Assembly: GCF_900996235.1 (NCBI RefSeq)
Contig: NZ_CAAJGM010000217.1
Span: 1-45,965, forward strand
Source: Paraburkholderia sp. BCC1885
GTDB lineage: Bacteria; Pseudomonadota; Gammaproteobacteria; Burkholderiales; Burkholderiaceae
DNA: 45,965 nt
Direction: 5' to 3'
The notes beneath the pieces are model-generated. The model saw nothing but the letters and a program-made list of their open reading frames with translations. It did no database searches and had not been told where the DNA came from. Shown here piece by piece: positions 16,673-24,186 of this stretch (position 1 is the stretch's first letter; every line of letters starts with the position of its first letter). Both the position numbers and the translations under genes were made by a program.

Positions 16673-17905
16673 TCACCTTGCCCGTTGCGCCATCAGGCGT
16701 CTGTACTTGCGAGTTCGGCATGCATCGGTTGTTTGCTGCAGTATCAATGCGCGCAGCGGCGACACTTCTGGATCGGTTTTCATGCCCTGGCTTAGCTTGC
16801 GCAACTGGAATTTGACGGTGGCCATGTTCGCCAGCGAAGCCAATGTTTTGTTCTTCCAGGTGATCGGGGAAAGTTCAGGAGCGGTGTCTTTTCCACCTTG
16901 CCAGGCCCGCGGCAGATCTGGTTCGATCGCGAGAGCGGTGCCCACGCCGACCATGTCCACACCGCTCTTGACCACCTGTTCGGCAACCTGCCGACGGCGG
17001 ATCCCTCCGGTGACCATGACCGGCATCTTCGCCACCTTCCGGATGTCGCGTGCGAACTCCACGAAATAGGCTTCGCGCGCCAACGTGCGACCGTCACGAG
17101 CCTCACCCTGCATGGCTGGCGCTTCGTAGCTGCCGCCGGACAGTTCAACCAGATCGACTTTCAAACCGTTAAGCATTTTGACCACTTGCCTGGCGTCGTC
17201 GGCAGTGAAGCCGCCGCGCTGGAAATCGGCTGAGTTCAGCTTGACGGCAACGGAGAATTGCGGAGAAACCACGGCACGGACCGCTTTGACAACTTCCAGT
17301 AGCAGACGCGCACGGTTCGCAAGCGTTCCTCCCCATTCATCCGTTCGTCGGTTCGCGAGCGGCGAAAGGAATTGGCTCAACAGGTAGCCATGGGCCGCGT
17401 GAATTTCCACGCCCGTGAATCCCGCCCGCTCTGCGAGTTGCGCGGTACGGGCAAATCGCACGATCACGTCGTCGATGATTTCCTGCGTCATGGCGAGCGG
17501 CGTATTAAAACGTTTGGACAACTTGCCCAGGTCGAGCGGTATCGCAGAAGGTGCCCATGTCGCCTGGCCAAGATTGGCTTGCATCTGACGGCCTGGATGA
17601 TTGATCTGCAGCCAGAACTGTGCGCCCCTGGATCGGCCGATCTGCGCCCAGCGCGCGAATTTTGCCAGGTGCGTGTCGTCCTCCAGGACCACGCCGCCCG
17701 GTCCCGTCATGGCGCGGCTGTCGACCATCACATTGCCCGTTATCAGCAAGCCGGCGCCGCCGTTGGCCCACGCCTCGTAGAGCCGCATCAATTTCTCTGA
17801 TGGACCCTGGCTGGCATCCGCCATGTTTTCCTCCATGGCGGCTTTGGCGATACGGTTGGGGATGACCGAACCGTTAGGGAGAGTCAGCTTGTCGAACACG
17901 TTCAT
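16673..17905 (-). CDS. NADH:flavin oxidoreductase, Old Yellow Enzyme family
   Basis: 410-residue FMN-binding TIM-barrel ene-reductase. The N-terminus NVFDKLTLPNGSVIPNRIA, the substrate-anion pair His169/His172 with Tyr174 (VEIHAAHGYLLSQFLSPLAN), the RRTDEWGG motif and the C-terminal phosphate-binding VTGGIRRRQVAEQVVKSG are all present. Members reduce the C=C bond of enones, enals or nitro compounds with NAD(P)H. The C-terminal 50 residues are somewhat longer than in minimal family members. GAGGTG five bases before the ATG at 17905 supports the start. Upstream lies a promoter with a 19-base MerR-type spacer (17933-17963), so it is probably controlled by one of the two MerR regulators nearby. 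Confidence 0.92.
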   Translation of the reverse strand: MNVFDKLTLPNGSVIPNRIAKAAMEENMADASQGPSEKLMRLYEAWANGGAGLLITGNVMVDSRAMTGPGGVVLEDDTHLAKFARWAQIGRSRGAQFWLQINHPGRQMQANLGQATWAPSAIPLDLGKLSKRFNTPLAMTQEIIDDVIVRFARTAQLAERAGFTGVEIHAAHGYLLSQFLSPLANRRTDEWGGTLANRARLLLEVVKAVRAVVSPQFSVAVKLNSADFQRGGFTADDARQVVKMLNGLKVDLVELSGGSYEAPAMQGEARDGRTLAREAYFVEFARDIRKVAKMPVMVTGGIRRRQVAEQVVKSGVDMVGVGTALAIEPDLPRAWQGGKDTAPELSPITWKNKTLASLANMATVKFQLRKLSQGMKTDPEVSPLRALILQQTTDACRTRKYRRLMAQRAR

Positions 17906-17932
17906 AGGAACACCTCAATTGATCGTGTTGCA

Positions 17933-17963
17933 ACTCTAAGTTTGAAGTTAAGTTCAAGGTCAA
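17933..17963 (-). promoter_or_regulatory. MerR-type promoter/operator 1, driving the OYE gene
   Basis: Read on the minus strand: TTGACC (17963-17958), a 19-base spacer TTGAACTTAACTTCAAACT (17957-17939), then TAGAGT (17938-17933). The spacer contains the dyad TTGAA...TTCAA. A 19-base spacer is the hallmark of promoters that MerR-family activators untwist. The same architecture is found at 19026-19056 and 19590-19620. The OYE start codon is 28 bases downstream at 17905. Confidence 0.82.
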
Positions 17964-17992
17964 GCAATTTTTGACGATGAGATCAAAACGGG

Positions 17993-18016
17993 ACGAGCCA
18001 CGCATGGGTGGCTCGT
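17993..18016 (-). terminator. Probable terminator of the alpha/beta hydrolase gene
   Basis: A perfect 9-bp stem ACGAGCCAC (17993-18001) pairs with GTGGCTCGT (18008-18016) around a 6-base loop. On the minus strand it lies about 50 bases past the hydrolase stop and is followed by CCCGTTTTGA, a weak T-run. It also separates that gene from the OYE promoter just beyond. Confidence 0.5.
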
Positions 18017-18067
18017 TGAGTTACCTGCGCGCGTCAGCAGCGGCGCGATTGCACGCTGCTGAAGGCT

Positions 18068-18901
18068 TTAAGACCCCTTGATGAACGCGAGCAGATCGGC
18101 ATTGATCGCGTCGGCGTTGGTCGTCGGCATGCCGTGAGGAAAACCGGGGTAGGTCTTTAGCGTACCGTTTTTCGCCAGCTTCGCAGAAAGCGGCCCAGAA
18201 TCCGCATACGGGACAATCTGATCGTCGTCGCCATGCATGACCAGAACGGGAATGGTGGTGCTTTTCAGGTCTTCGGTGAAATCCGTCTGCGAGAACGCGA
18301 CGATACCGTCGTAGTGAGCCTTCGCGCTACCCATCATGCCTTGCCGCCACCAGTTCCAGATGATGCCATCAGAGGGCTTCGCATTGGGCCGGTTGTAACC
18401 ATAGAAAGGACCCGCGGGAACGTCGTAGTAAAACTGCGCCCGGTTTGCCGCGAGCTGCGCCTGGAGATCGTCGAAGACCTGCTTGGGCAGGCCGCCCGGA
18501 TTACTCTCGGTCTTGACCATGATTGGAGGCACGGCGCTGATGAGTACCGCCTTGGAAACGCGATCTTCACCGTGGCGAGCGACATAGTGAATAACCTCAC
18601 CGCCGCCCGTGGAGTGGCCCACGTGTACCGCCTTCTGCACGCCGAGATGGTTCACGACCGCCGCAACGTCGTCGGCGTAATGATCCATGTCATGGCCGTC
18701 CCAGACCTGACTCGACCTTCCATGTCCGCGCCGGTCGTGCGCGATGACCCGGAAACCCTTGGCCAGAAAGAAGAGCATCTGGGCATCCCAGTCATCCGCA
18801 CTAAGCGGCCATCCGTGATGAAAGAAAATGACCTGTGCGTCACGCGGGCCCCAGTCCTTATAGAAAATATCGACGCCATCCTTCGTTGTGACAAATCCCA
18901 T
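18068..18901 (-). CDS. Alpha/beta hydrolase, non-haem chloroperoxidase/esterase-like
   Basis: 277-residue alpha/beta-fold hydrolase. The catalytic triad is visible: Ser97 in GHSTGGG, Asp227 in MHGDDDQIVP and His256 in GFPHGM. The oxyanion region FFHHGWPLS and the motif HDRRGHGRSSQ are typical of cofactor-free perhydrolases and arylesterases. The ATG at 18901 (MGFVTTKDGVDIFYKDWG) fits the family and has GGAG upstream. The frame is open farther upstream, but across a MerR-type promoter, so longer starts are rejected. It is divergent from the MerR gene at 19076, which probably controls it. Substrate unknown: esters, lactones or peracid formation. Confidence 0.92.
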   Translation of the reverse strand: MGFVTTKDGVDIFYKDWGPRDAQVIFFHHGWPLSADDWDAQMLFFLAKGFRVIAHDRRGHGRSSQVWDGHDMDHYADDVAAVVNHLGVQKAVHVGHSTGGGEVIHYVARHGEDRVSKAVLISAVPPIMVKTESNPGGLPKQVFDDLQAQLAANRAQFYYDVPAGPFYGYNRPNAKPSDGIIWNWWRQGMMGSAKAHYDGIVAFSQTDFTEDLKSTTIPVLVMHGDDDQIVPYADSGPLSAKLAKNGTLKTYPGFPHGMPTTNADAINADLLAFIKGS

Positions 18902-19025
18902 TTTCGCTTCTCCGGTGAGGTGTTCGCAATCAATCGGTGTCGTGCGCCTGGTCGCGGCCGGCCAGGCTATCGTACTGCTCTTCAGTCTGCGGAAATCCAT
19001 TGACGCCTTGCTTGACCGTCTTTTG

Positions 19026-19056
19026 ACTGTAGGATTAAAGTGAACTTCAAGGTCAA
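19026..19056 (-). promoter_or_regulatory. MerR-type promoter/operator 2, driving the alpha/beta hydrolase
   Basis: Minus strand: TTGACC (19056-19051), a 19-base spacer TTGAAGTTCACTTTAATCC (19050-19032), then TACAGT (19031-19026). It lies between the divergent hydrolase (start 18901) and MerR gene (start 19076). The dyad TTGAAGTT/CACTTTAA is an imperfect inverted repeat. It closely matches operators 1 and 3, so the same regulator or both paralogues probably bind all three. Confidence 0.82.
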
Positions 19057-19075
19057 CACTTTTTAAAAGTGCCAC

Positions 19076-19513
19076 ATGAAAATCGGCGAACTGGCAGAAC
19101 TCAGCGGCCTCACCGCGTCGCGCATCCGCTTCTACGAGGCGACGGGCCTGATCGCGGCCGTCGAGCGAACGGCAAACGGCTATCGCGACTACCCTCCGGA
19201 AGCGCTGTCGATGCTCGAAATCATCGCCAGTGCCCAGCGCGCGGGCTTCTCTCTCGAACAGATCCGGCAACTGCTGCCAACGGGCCAGGGCTCGTGGCAG
19301 CATGGCGAACTGGTCGAGGCGCTGAGGCATAAAGTGACCGAAATCGAAAAGATGCAGGAACGCCTGAATCAGAACAGGGCGCAGCTACTCGTAGCTATTG
19401 AGAGCATCGAAAACAGACCAGCAGATCTGAATTGTTCAGACAGAAAGGAGTGGGTTCTGGGCCGCCTTCGCGAAAGCGGGGTTGTGCCGGAGCGGAAGAA
19501 ACACTCACGATGA
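19076..19513 (+). CDS. MerR-family transcriptional regulator (first paralogue)
   Basis: 145-residue MerR regulator. The DNA-binding domain begins MKIGELAELSGLTASRIRFY, continues NGYRDYPPEAL, and is followed by a long dimerisation helix. The C-terminal effector region is short and contains the only cysteine, Cys120 (DLNCSDRKEW). The metal-binding cysteine set of true MerR, CueR or ZntR is absent, so an organic or electrophilic signal is more likely. It is divergent from the hydrolase with operator 2 between them. It is about 60% similar by eye to the regulator at 20678, which also has its only Cys at residue 120. Confidence 0.93.
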   Translation: MKIGELAELSGLTASRIRFYEATGLIAAVERTANGYRDYPPEALSMLEIIASAQRAGFSLEQIRQLLPTGQGSWQHGELVEALRHKVTEIEKMQERLNQNRAQLLVAIESIENRPADLNCSDRKEWVLGRLRESGVVPERKKHSR

Positions 19514-19589
19514 TGACCGGGCGTGATGTTCCCCGCCAGACGTATGTCGGTTTTCACGAGGTCGTAATGGATTAGCTGCGCAGAAATGC

Positions 19590-19620
19590 TTGACCTTGAA
19601 GTTGAGTTGAATCTTAGAGT
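19590..19620 (+). promoter_or_regulatory. MerR-type promoter/operator 3, driving the operon at 19689
   Basis: Plus strand: TTGACC (19590-19595), a 19-base spacer TTGAAGTTGAGTTGAATCT (19596-19614), then TAGAGT (19615-19620). The start codon of the acetoacetate-decarboxylase-like gene is about 70 bases downstream. Both hexamers are identical to operator 1 and the spacer shares TTGAA(G/C)TT...A(A)NCT with it. Confidence 0.82.
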
Positions 19621-19688
19621 GTGTCCTGCAGGGGCGATCGGTTTATCACGACCGTCCGCAGGTCAACCATCTAGAAAGGTCAACGGAT

Positions 19689-20591
19689 ATGGACAGGCGG
19701 TTCACACAGGTCGAGTTTGGATCACACAAGGTTGAAGTTATTGAGGGCGGATACTACGACCGTTTCCGCATGAATCCTGACCTCGACGAGGTGGCGCGTG
19801 ATCCCGCAGTCGGGAACATCGACTTTTTCCGCAGGATACCGAAGCATCAGGTCGAGTCACGGGTCGGCCCGATATGGGCGCCGAATTTCTACTACCGCAC
19901 GAGCAGTGTCCAGGTCCTGATGCTGGCCCCGTTGGAGCGATTGCGTTCCGCGCTGCCGACGCCTCTTGAGCCCTTGCATGCATTTCCCGGCTACGGGCTA
20001 GTGGCGCTGACTTTCTTCTCGTACTCCGTATGCGATAACGATCCCTACGACGAGGTGTCGGTTGCAGTCGTTATCCGCCGGCCGGGCGCGCGCGGGGCGC
20101 ATCTGATCGAACTGCTTGACTCGATGCGGCGTCGCAGCTTTTTCGCGCACGTGCTGGCCCTCCCAGTCACCACCGAGATAGCGCGAGTGCGTGGGGTGTA
20201 TGGTTATCAGTTACCCAAATGGCTGGCTGGCATCAACGTTGATATTGGTGTTGCGAGCGTCGAAGCCGGTATATCCGCCCTCGACGGAAAGCCGGATCTC
20301 GTGCTGAGCGCGCCGCTGCCCGCACTGCAGAGCGTCAAGCCGCAATCCCACATGGGAACGTCGACAATGGTGCACGTCATCGACGGTGAGTGGCATCAGA
20401 CATCGGTCCAGACCAACACGTTATCGTTCGCGCAACGCGTTCTCCCACGGAACGTAAAGCTGGTGCGCGGTGGCGGCCCGTTGAGCCAGCTTCTCGATGG
20501 ACTGCGCGTCTCGACGATTGTTCGCTTCGACGTGGTCAAGGACGCGCAAGTGGTTCTGAATCTGCCCGCGCGCCTGAAGACCTTCGATTGA
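19689..20591 (+). CDS. Acetoacetate decarboxylase-like (ADC superfamily) protein
   Basis: 300-residue protein of the acetoacetate decarboxylase superfamily. The sequence YSVCDNDPYDEVSVAVVIRR, followed by LPVTTEIARVRGVYGYQLPK, matches the beta-barrel core. Lys177 in YGYQLPKWL sits where classical enzymes carry the GxPK Schiff-base lysine, but with a one-residue longer spacing, so decarboxylase activity is uncertain. Some relatives are aldolases or cyclases. It is first gene after MerR-type promoter 3 and is followed by a MerR gene, a DJ-1 protein and an aldehyde dehydrogenase on the same strand. No signal peptide. Likely acts on a keto compound (inference). Confidence 0.82.
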   Translation: MDRRFTQVEFGSHKVEVIEGGYYDRFRMNPDLDEVARDPAVGNIDFFRRIPKHQVESRVGPIWAPNFYYRTSSVQVLMLAPLERLRSALPTPLEPLHAFPGYGLVALTFFSYSVCDNDPYDEVSVAVVIRRPGARGAHLIELLDSMRRRSFFAHVLALPVTTEIARVRGVYGYQLPKWLAGINVDIGVASVEAGISALDGKPDLVLSAPLPALQSVKPQSHMGTSTMVHVIDGEWHQTSVQTNTLSFAQRVLPRNVKLVRGGGPLSQLLDGLRVSTIVRFDVVKDAQVVLNLPARLKTFD

Positions 20592-20677
20592 GCTGGAAGC
20601 GATGTGCAGGTCTGTGGAGACCCGCAACGAGCGTCACGCAAGAGCGGATTCCTGACTAACGACGGAGTATCAAGCCT

Positions 20678-21163
20678 ATGAAGATCGGGGAACTCTCGGA
20701 GCGCACCGGACTGACTCCGTCACGCATCCGCTTCTACGAGCGCATTGGATTGCTGAAGGCTGTCCAACGCCAGCCCAACGGCTACCGGACCTATCCGGAC
20801 GAGGCCCTGCTGGTGCTCGATCTGGTTGCGACGGCGCAGAAGGCCGGCTTCAGCCTTGATGAAATTGGCATGCTGCTGCCGCCCGATCCGACGCAGTGGC
20901 AACACGGCAAGTTGCTCGAAACGCTTCGCCTCAAGGTGCAGGACATCGAAGCGTTGGAAGCGCGACTGGCGCAGAGCAAAACGCATCTCGTCTCGTTGAT
21001 CGCGGAGATCGAAGCCAAGCCAGCAGAGATCGATTGCACGACTAACGCCAGGAGAGTGCTGTCGCGAATGCGCCGCGGCGAGATGGCAAGCCCGACGCTC
21101 GCGTCCGACGATGTCAAGGCGCTGGGGAAGGCAAACCGCCGGCGACCGGTCAGGTCCAGCTAG
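20678..21163 (+). CDS. MerR-family transcriptional regulator (second paralogue)
   Basis: 161-residue MerR regulator. The HTH is MKIGELSERTGLTPSRIRFY, followed by NGYRTYPDEALLVL, AGFSLDEIGMLLP, a coiled dimerisation helix, and the motif KPAEIDCTTNARRVLSRM. Its only cysteine is Cys120, at the same position as in the paralogue at 19076, which makes it a candidate thiol sensor. It lies inside the operon that starts at 19689, so it may be autoregulated through operator 3. GGAG lies about 10 bases before the ATG. Confidence 0.93.
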   Translation: MKIGELSERTGLTPSRIRFYERIGLLKAVQRQPNGYRTYPDEALLVLDLVATAQKAGFSLDEIGMLLPPDPTQWQHGKLLETLRLKVQDIEALEARLAQSKTHLVSLIAEIEAKPAEIDCTTNARRVLSRMRRGEMASPTLASDDVKALGKANRRRPVRSS

Positions 21164-21203
21164 GTCAGCGTCACCGCGACGCTCAATGAAAGGATGTTTC
21201 GAC

Positions 21204-21893
21204 ATGACAAAACGCATATTGCACGTCGTCAGCAACGTTGCCAATTATGCCGACCAGACGGAGCCCACCGGTCTGTGGCTGTCGGAGTTGACGCATGCGT
21301 GGCACGTGTTCGGCGAAAAGGGATACCAGCAGCAGATCGTCAGTCCGAAAGGCGGGGTTTCGCCGCTCGAGCCGCGCTCCCTTAAGTGGCCCCTTGCCGA
21401 TGCCTCGGTGAAGGAATGGCTCAACGACACGAGCCGGCAGGCGCTACTTTCGGCAACCGCCCGTCCTGACCAGATCGATCCGGCGGACTTCGATGCGATC
21501 TATTTCACAGGCGGCCACGCCGTGATGTGGGACTTTCCGGACGACGGCCCTCTGCAGCGAATCACGCTCGACATTTACGAGCGGGGCGGAATCGTCTCGT
21601 CTGTCTGTCACGGCTATTGCGGTCTCCTGAACACAACGCTCTCCAACGGCGCGTTGCTGGTCGCCGGACGCCGGCTTACCGGCTATTCCTGGATCGAAGA
21701 AGTGCTTGCGGGGGTTGCCAGCAAGGTGCCCTACAACGCTGAGCAGGAGATGGTCCGCCGCGGCGCATTGTACGAGAAGGCGTTGCTGCCGTTCGTCTCG
21801 AAGGTCGTCACCGACGGGCGCCTCGTGACCGGTCAGAATCCGCAATCGGCCAAGGCAACGGCGAGCCAGGTTGCAGCACTCCTTGATAACTGA
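21204..21893 (+). CDS. DJ-1/PfpI superfamily protein (Hsp31/glyoxalase III-like)
   Basis: 229-residue class I glutamine-amidotransferase-like protein. The nucleophile elbow VSSVCHGYCGLLN carries Cys135-His136. A nearby acidic residue in NYADQTEPTGLWLSEL (Glu20) and the IYFTGGHAVMWDFPDD loop complete the signature of Hsp31 and glyoxalase III type enzymes, which convert methylglyoxal to lactate or repair glycated proteins. The ATG at 21204 follows AAAGGA by about 10 bases; an in-frame ATG at 21186 is possible. It sits 40 bases after the MerR gene and 23 before the aldehyde dehydrogenase, so it is part of the carbonyl-handling operon. Confidence 0.9.
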   Translation: MTKRILHVVSNVANYADQTEPTGLWLSELTHAWHVFGEKGYQQQIVSPKGGVSPLEPRSLKWPLADASVKEWLNDTSRQALLSATARPDQIDPADFDAIYFTGGHAVMWDFPDDGPLQRITLDIYERGGIVSSVCHGYCGLLNTTLSNGALLVAGRRLTGYSWIEEVLAGVASKVPYNAEQEMVRRGALYEKALLPFVSKVVTDGRLVTGQNPQSAKATASQVAALLDN

Positions 21894-21916
21894 ATCTCTC
21901 TCCAGGCGAACTGAAT

Positions 21917-23422
21917 GTGTCCACTTTGAATGGCATCAGAACCCACGACTTCGACCTCTATCTGGAGTCCGTTCGAGGCGCCGACGCGCAGGCACTTCTG
22001 GACCGTCAGCGTGCCGCCTTTCTCAAGGAGGCGCGACCGGACCATGACCAGCGCAAGGCGCGCCTTGCGCGGTTGCGTGCGGCCGTACTGGCGTACCGCG
22101 GTGAAGTGGAAGAAGCGATCAGCGCGGATTTCGGCCATCGCTCGCGACACGAGACGGGCATCATGGAACTCGTCGGCGTCATTCAGGCAATTGACTATCT
22201 GACACGTAACCTGCGTCGCTTCATGAGACCCGAACGCCGGCACGTCGGTTTCATTTATCGCTCAGGTCGGGCGTATGTCGAGTACCAGCCCAAGGGCGTC
22301 GTCGGTGTGATGGCACCGTGGAATTACCCGTTTTCCCTGACGCTCATTCCGCTCGCTACCGCCCTTGCTGCGGGCAACCGCGTGATGCTGAAACCCTCGG
22401 AACTGACCCCTCGCACCAGTGACGTGATCCGGCGCATGCTCGCGGACGTTTTCCCGCTCGAGGAAGTGGCGGTTGTGACCGGTGGTCCGGATGTCGGCGC
22501 AATGTTCAGCGGCCTGCCCTTCGACCATCTGTTTTTCACAGGCAGCACACAGGTCGGGCGCAAGGTTATGATGGCGGCAAGCGAGAACCTCGTGCCCGTC
22601 ACGCTTGAACTCGGCGGCAAGAGCCCGGTGATCGTGGCGCGCGGGCATGTCGACGATCGAACCATGAGCAGTATCGTCTTCGGCAAGCTCGCCAACGCTG
22701 GACAGACGTGCGTCGCGCCCGATTACGCCCTGGTCCATGAGCACGACAGGGAAGCCTTTGTTGCGCAGTACAAGGCGACGGTGGCTCGATTCTACCCGGA
22801 CGGTCCTGCCTCCGATGACTACACGTCGATTGTCAGTGACAGCCACTATGACCGCCTGACCCGTCTTGTTGAAGATGCCCGGCACAAGGGGGCGAGCGTG
22901 ATCGCGGCCGGCGTCAAACCGGAGAGCGCCGCAGGGCGGCCGCGCACATTCCCTCCCACGCTGATTGTCGGAGCACGCGACGACATGATGGTGATGCAGG
23001 AGGAAATTTTTGGTCCGATTCTCCCGGTGCGCACGTACAGAACGATGGACGAGGTCATCGCTTATGTGAACAGTTGCCCGCGCCCGCTAGCGCTTTATTA
23101 CTTCGGAGCCAGCGACGCTGAATGTGAAAGTGTGCTTCAGCGCACCACATCGGGCAATGTCGGCATTAACAACACCATCATGCATGTCGCGCAGGATGAT
23201 CTGCCGTTCGGCGGCGTTGGGCCGAGCGGAATGGGGGCTTACCATGGCCTGGAGGGCTTTCGCGCAATGAGCCACGCGAAGGGGGTGTACATCCTGGGGC
23301 GATGGAGCTTGGCAAGACTGCTGCATGCACCGTTCGGCAAGCTGGCCAATCTGGCTCTTTCTGCGACGCTCGGGAAATCACATCGTCGTCCTTCGGACCA
23401 TTTGTCGAAGCCTGGCTTTTGA
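21917..23422 (+). CDS. Aldehyde dehydrogenase, coniferyl aldehyde dehydrogenase-like
   Basis: 501-residue NAD(P)-dependent aldehyde dehydrogenase, class 3/coniferyl type. Motifs include VVGVMAPWNYPFSLTLIPL, KPSELTPRTSD, FFTGSTQVGRKVM, the general-base Glu in LELGGKSP, the catalytic Cys in NAGQTCVAPDY and EEIFGPILPV. The C-terminal hydrophobic extension with LPFGGVGPSGMGAYHG is usual for membrane-associated relatives. The start is GTG at 21917, because the ATG one base out of phase is in another frame and the homology covers this N-terminus. It is the last gene of the operon that starts at 19689. It should oxidise aromatic or long-chain aldehydes to acids. Confidence 0.93.
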   Translation: MSTLNGIRTHDFDLYLESVRGADAQALLDRQRAAFLKEARPDHDQRKARLARLRAAVLAYRGEVEEAISADFGHRSRHETGIMELVGVIQAIDYLTRNLRRFMRPERRHVGFIYRSGRAYVEYQPKGVVGVMAPWNYPFSLTLIPLATALAAGNRVMLKPSELTPRTSDVIRRMLADVFPLEEVAVVTGGPDVGAMFSGLPFDHLFFTGSTQVGRKVMMAASENLVPVTLELGGKSPVIVARGHVDDRTMSSIVFGKLANAGQTCVAPDYALVHEHDREAFVAQYKATVARFYPDGPASDDYTSIVSDSHYDRLTRLVEDARHKGASVIAAGVKPESAAGRPRTFPPTLIVGARDDMMVMQEEIFGPILPVRTYRTMDEVIAYVNSCPRPLALYYFGASDAECESVLQRTTSGNVGINNTIMHVAQDDLPFGGVGPSGMGAYHGLEGFRAMSHAKGVYILGRWSLARLLHAPFGKLANLALSATLGKSHRRPSDHLSKPGF

Positions 23423-23528
23423 GGATGGAAACACGCCGCCGCCGCGAGTTCAAGTCACGCGCTATTTCGCCGCGAACCTGAGATTTTGGATCTCGACCCA
23501 GTGGCGTAGGCGCATAGTGTCACTGAGT

Positions 23529-23600
23529 GGCGAAGCACTGTTACACGCGGCGGATGCCGCAATGTGTCGTGCGAAAGTCCAGGCAAGGCGCGTATTGTCG
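23529..23600 (+). pseudogene. Possible C-terminal scrap of a GGDEF domain
   Basis: The frame reads GEALLHAADAAMCRAKVQAR, very like the last helix of diguanylate cyclase GGDEF domains (consensus aLLrrADaAMYrAKxxGRn), with Cys in place of the usual Tyr. No GG[DE]EF motif, upstream domain or start codon is present. The scrap lies between the aldehyde dehydrogenase and other broken genes, which fits decayed DNA. The match is short, so it could be coincidental. Confidence 0.4.
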
Positions 23601-23655
23601 TGCACAAGCCTCACGATTCACCGGTCGGGTTGCACGGTTGAGATCGACGCCCATG

Positions 23656-24186
23656 TCATGTCGGCCGAACCGCACCAGCCAGCTTTGCGCTGCAACTCGA
23701 TTCATCTGCACACAGGGCGCCTGGTGTCGCGACCGCTTTATCGAGCTGCGCCGACCACGGGTATCCATAGTTCAGACGTATATGGTGTCGAAATGCGCCA
23801 TCCGCAGAGAAGACCGGTCCGGGCGCGATGCTGATGCCACTGTTGAGCGCAGCCAGGAAGAGGCGTATCGAGTCGACGTGATCCGGTAGCGCCACCCATG
23901 TGAAATAACCGCCGCCAGACCTCGTCGCCATCGCATTGGCCGGGAAGTACCGGCTCATCGCGTCGAGCATCTGCGATTGCTGAAGGGCCAGCCCGCGACG
24001 TAGCTTGTGCAGGAAACGTTCATAGCCGCCGTGCTCCAGATAGTCGGCGATTGCGCGCTGCGCCGGCATGCTGGCCGATAGCGTGGTCATCCATTTCGCC
24101 CGTTCCAACCCGCCCGCGAACACTCCGGCTGCCGCCCAGCCGATACGATATCCGGGCGCAAGGCACTTCGCAAACGACCCATAATG
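23656..24186 (-). pseudogene. MocR/aminotransferase-type regulator, 5'-truncated
   Basis: The minus-strand frame carries the C-terminal half of a fold-type-I aminotransferase domain as found in MocR (GntR-like) regulators. It has YGSFAKCLAPGYRIGW with the PLP-lysine region, SMPAQRAIADYLEHGGYERF, SGGGYFTWVALP and the terminal RLNYGYPWSAQLDKAV. The N-terminal winged helix and first half of the aminotransferase domain are missing. Homology stops at about 24186, exactly where a plus-strand MFS gene fragment begins. The apparent ATG at 24210 belongs to the MFS side of the junction. About 175 of a usual 470 residues remain. Confidence 0.8.

Noticed and set aside
18902..19330. N-terminal extension of the alpha/beta hydrolase frame up to 19330
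   Set aside because: It would read through the MerR-type promoter and the divergent MerR gene; the family start at 18901 has a ribosome site.
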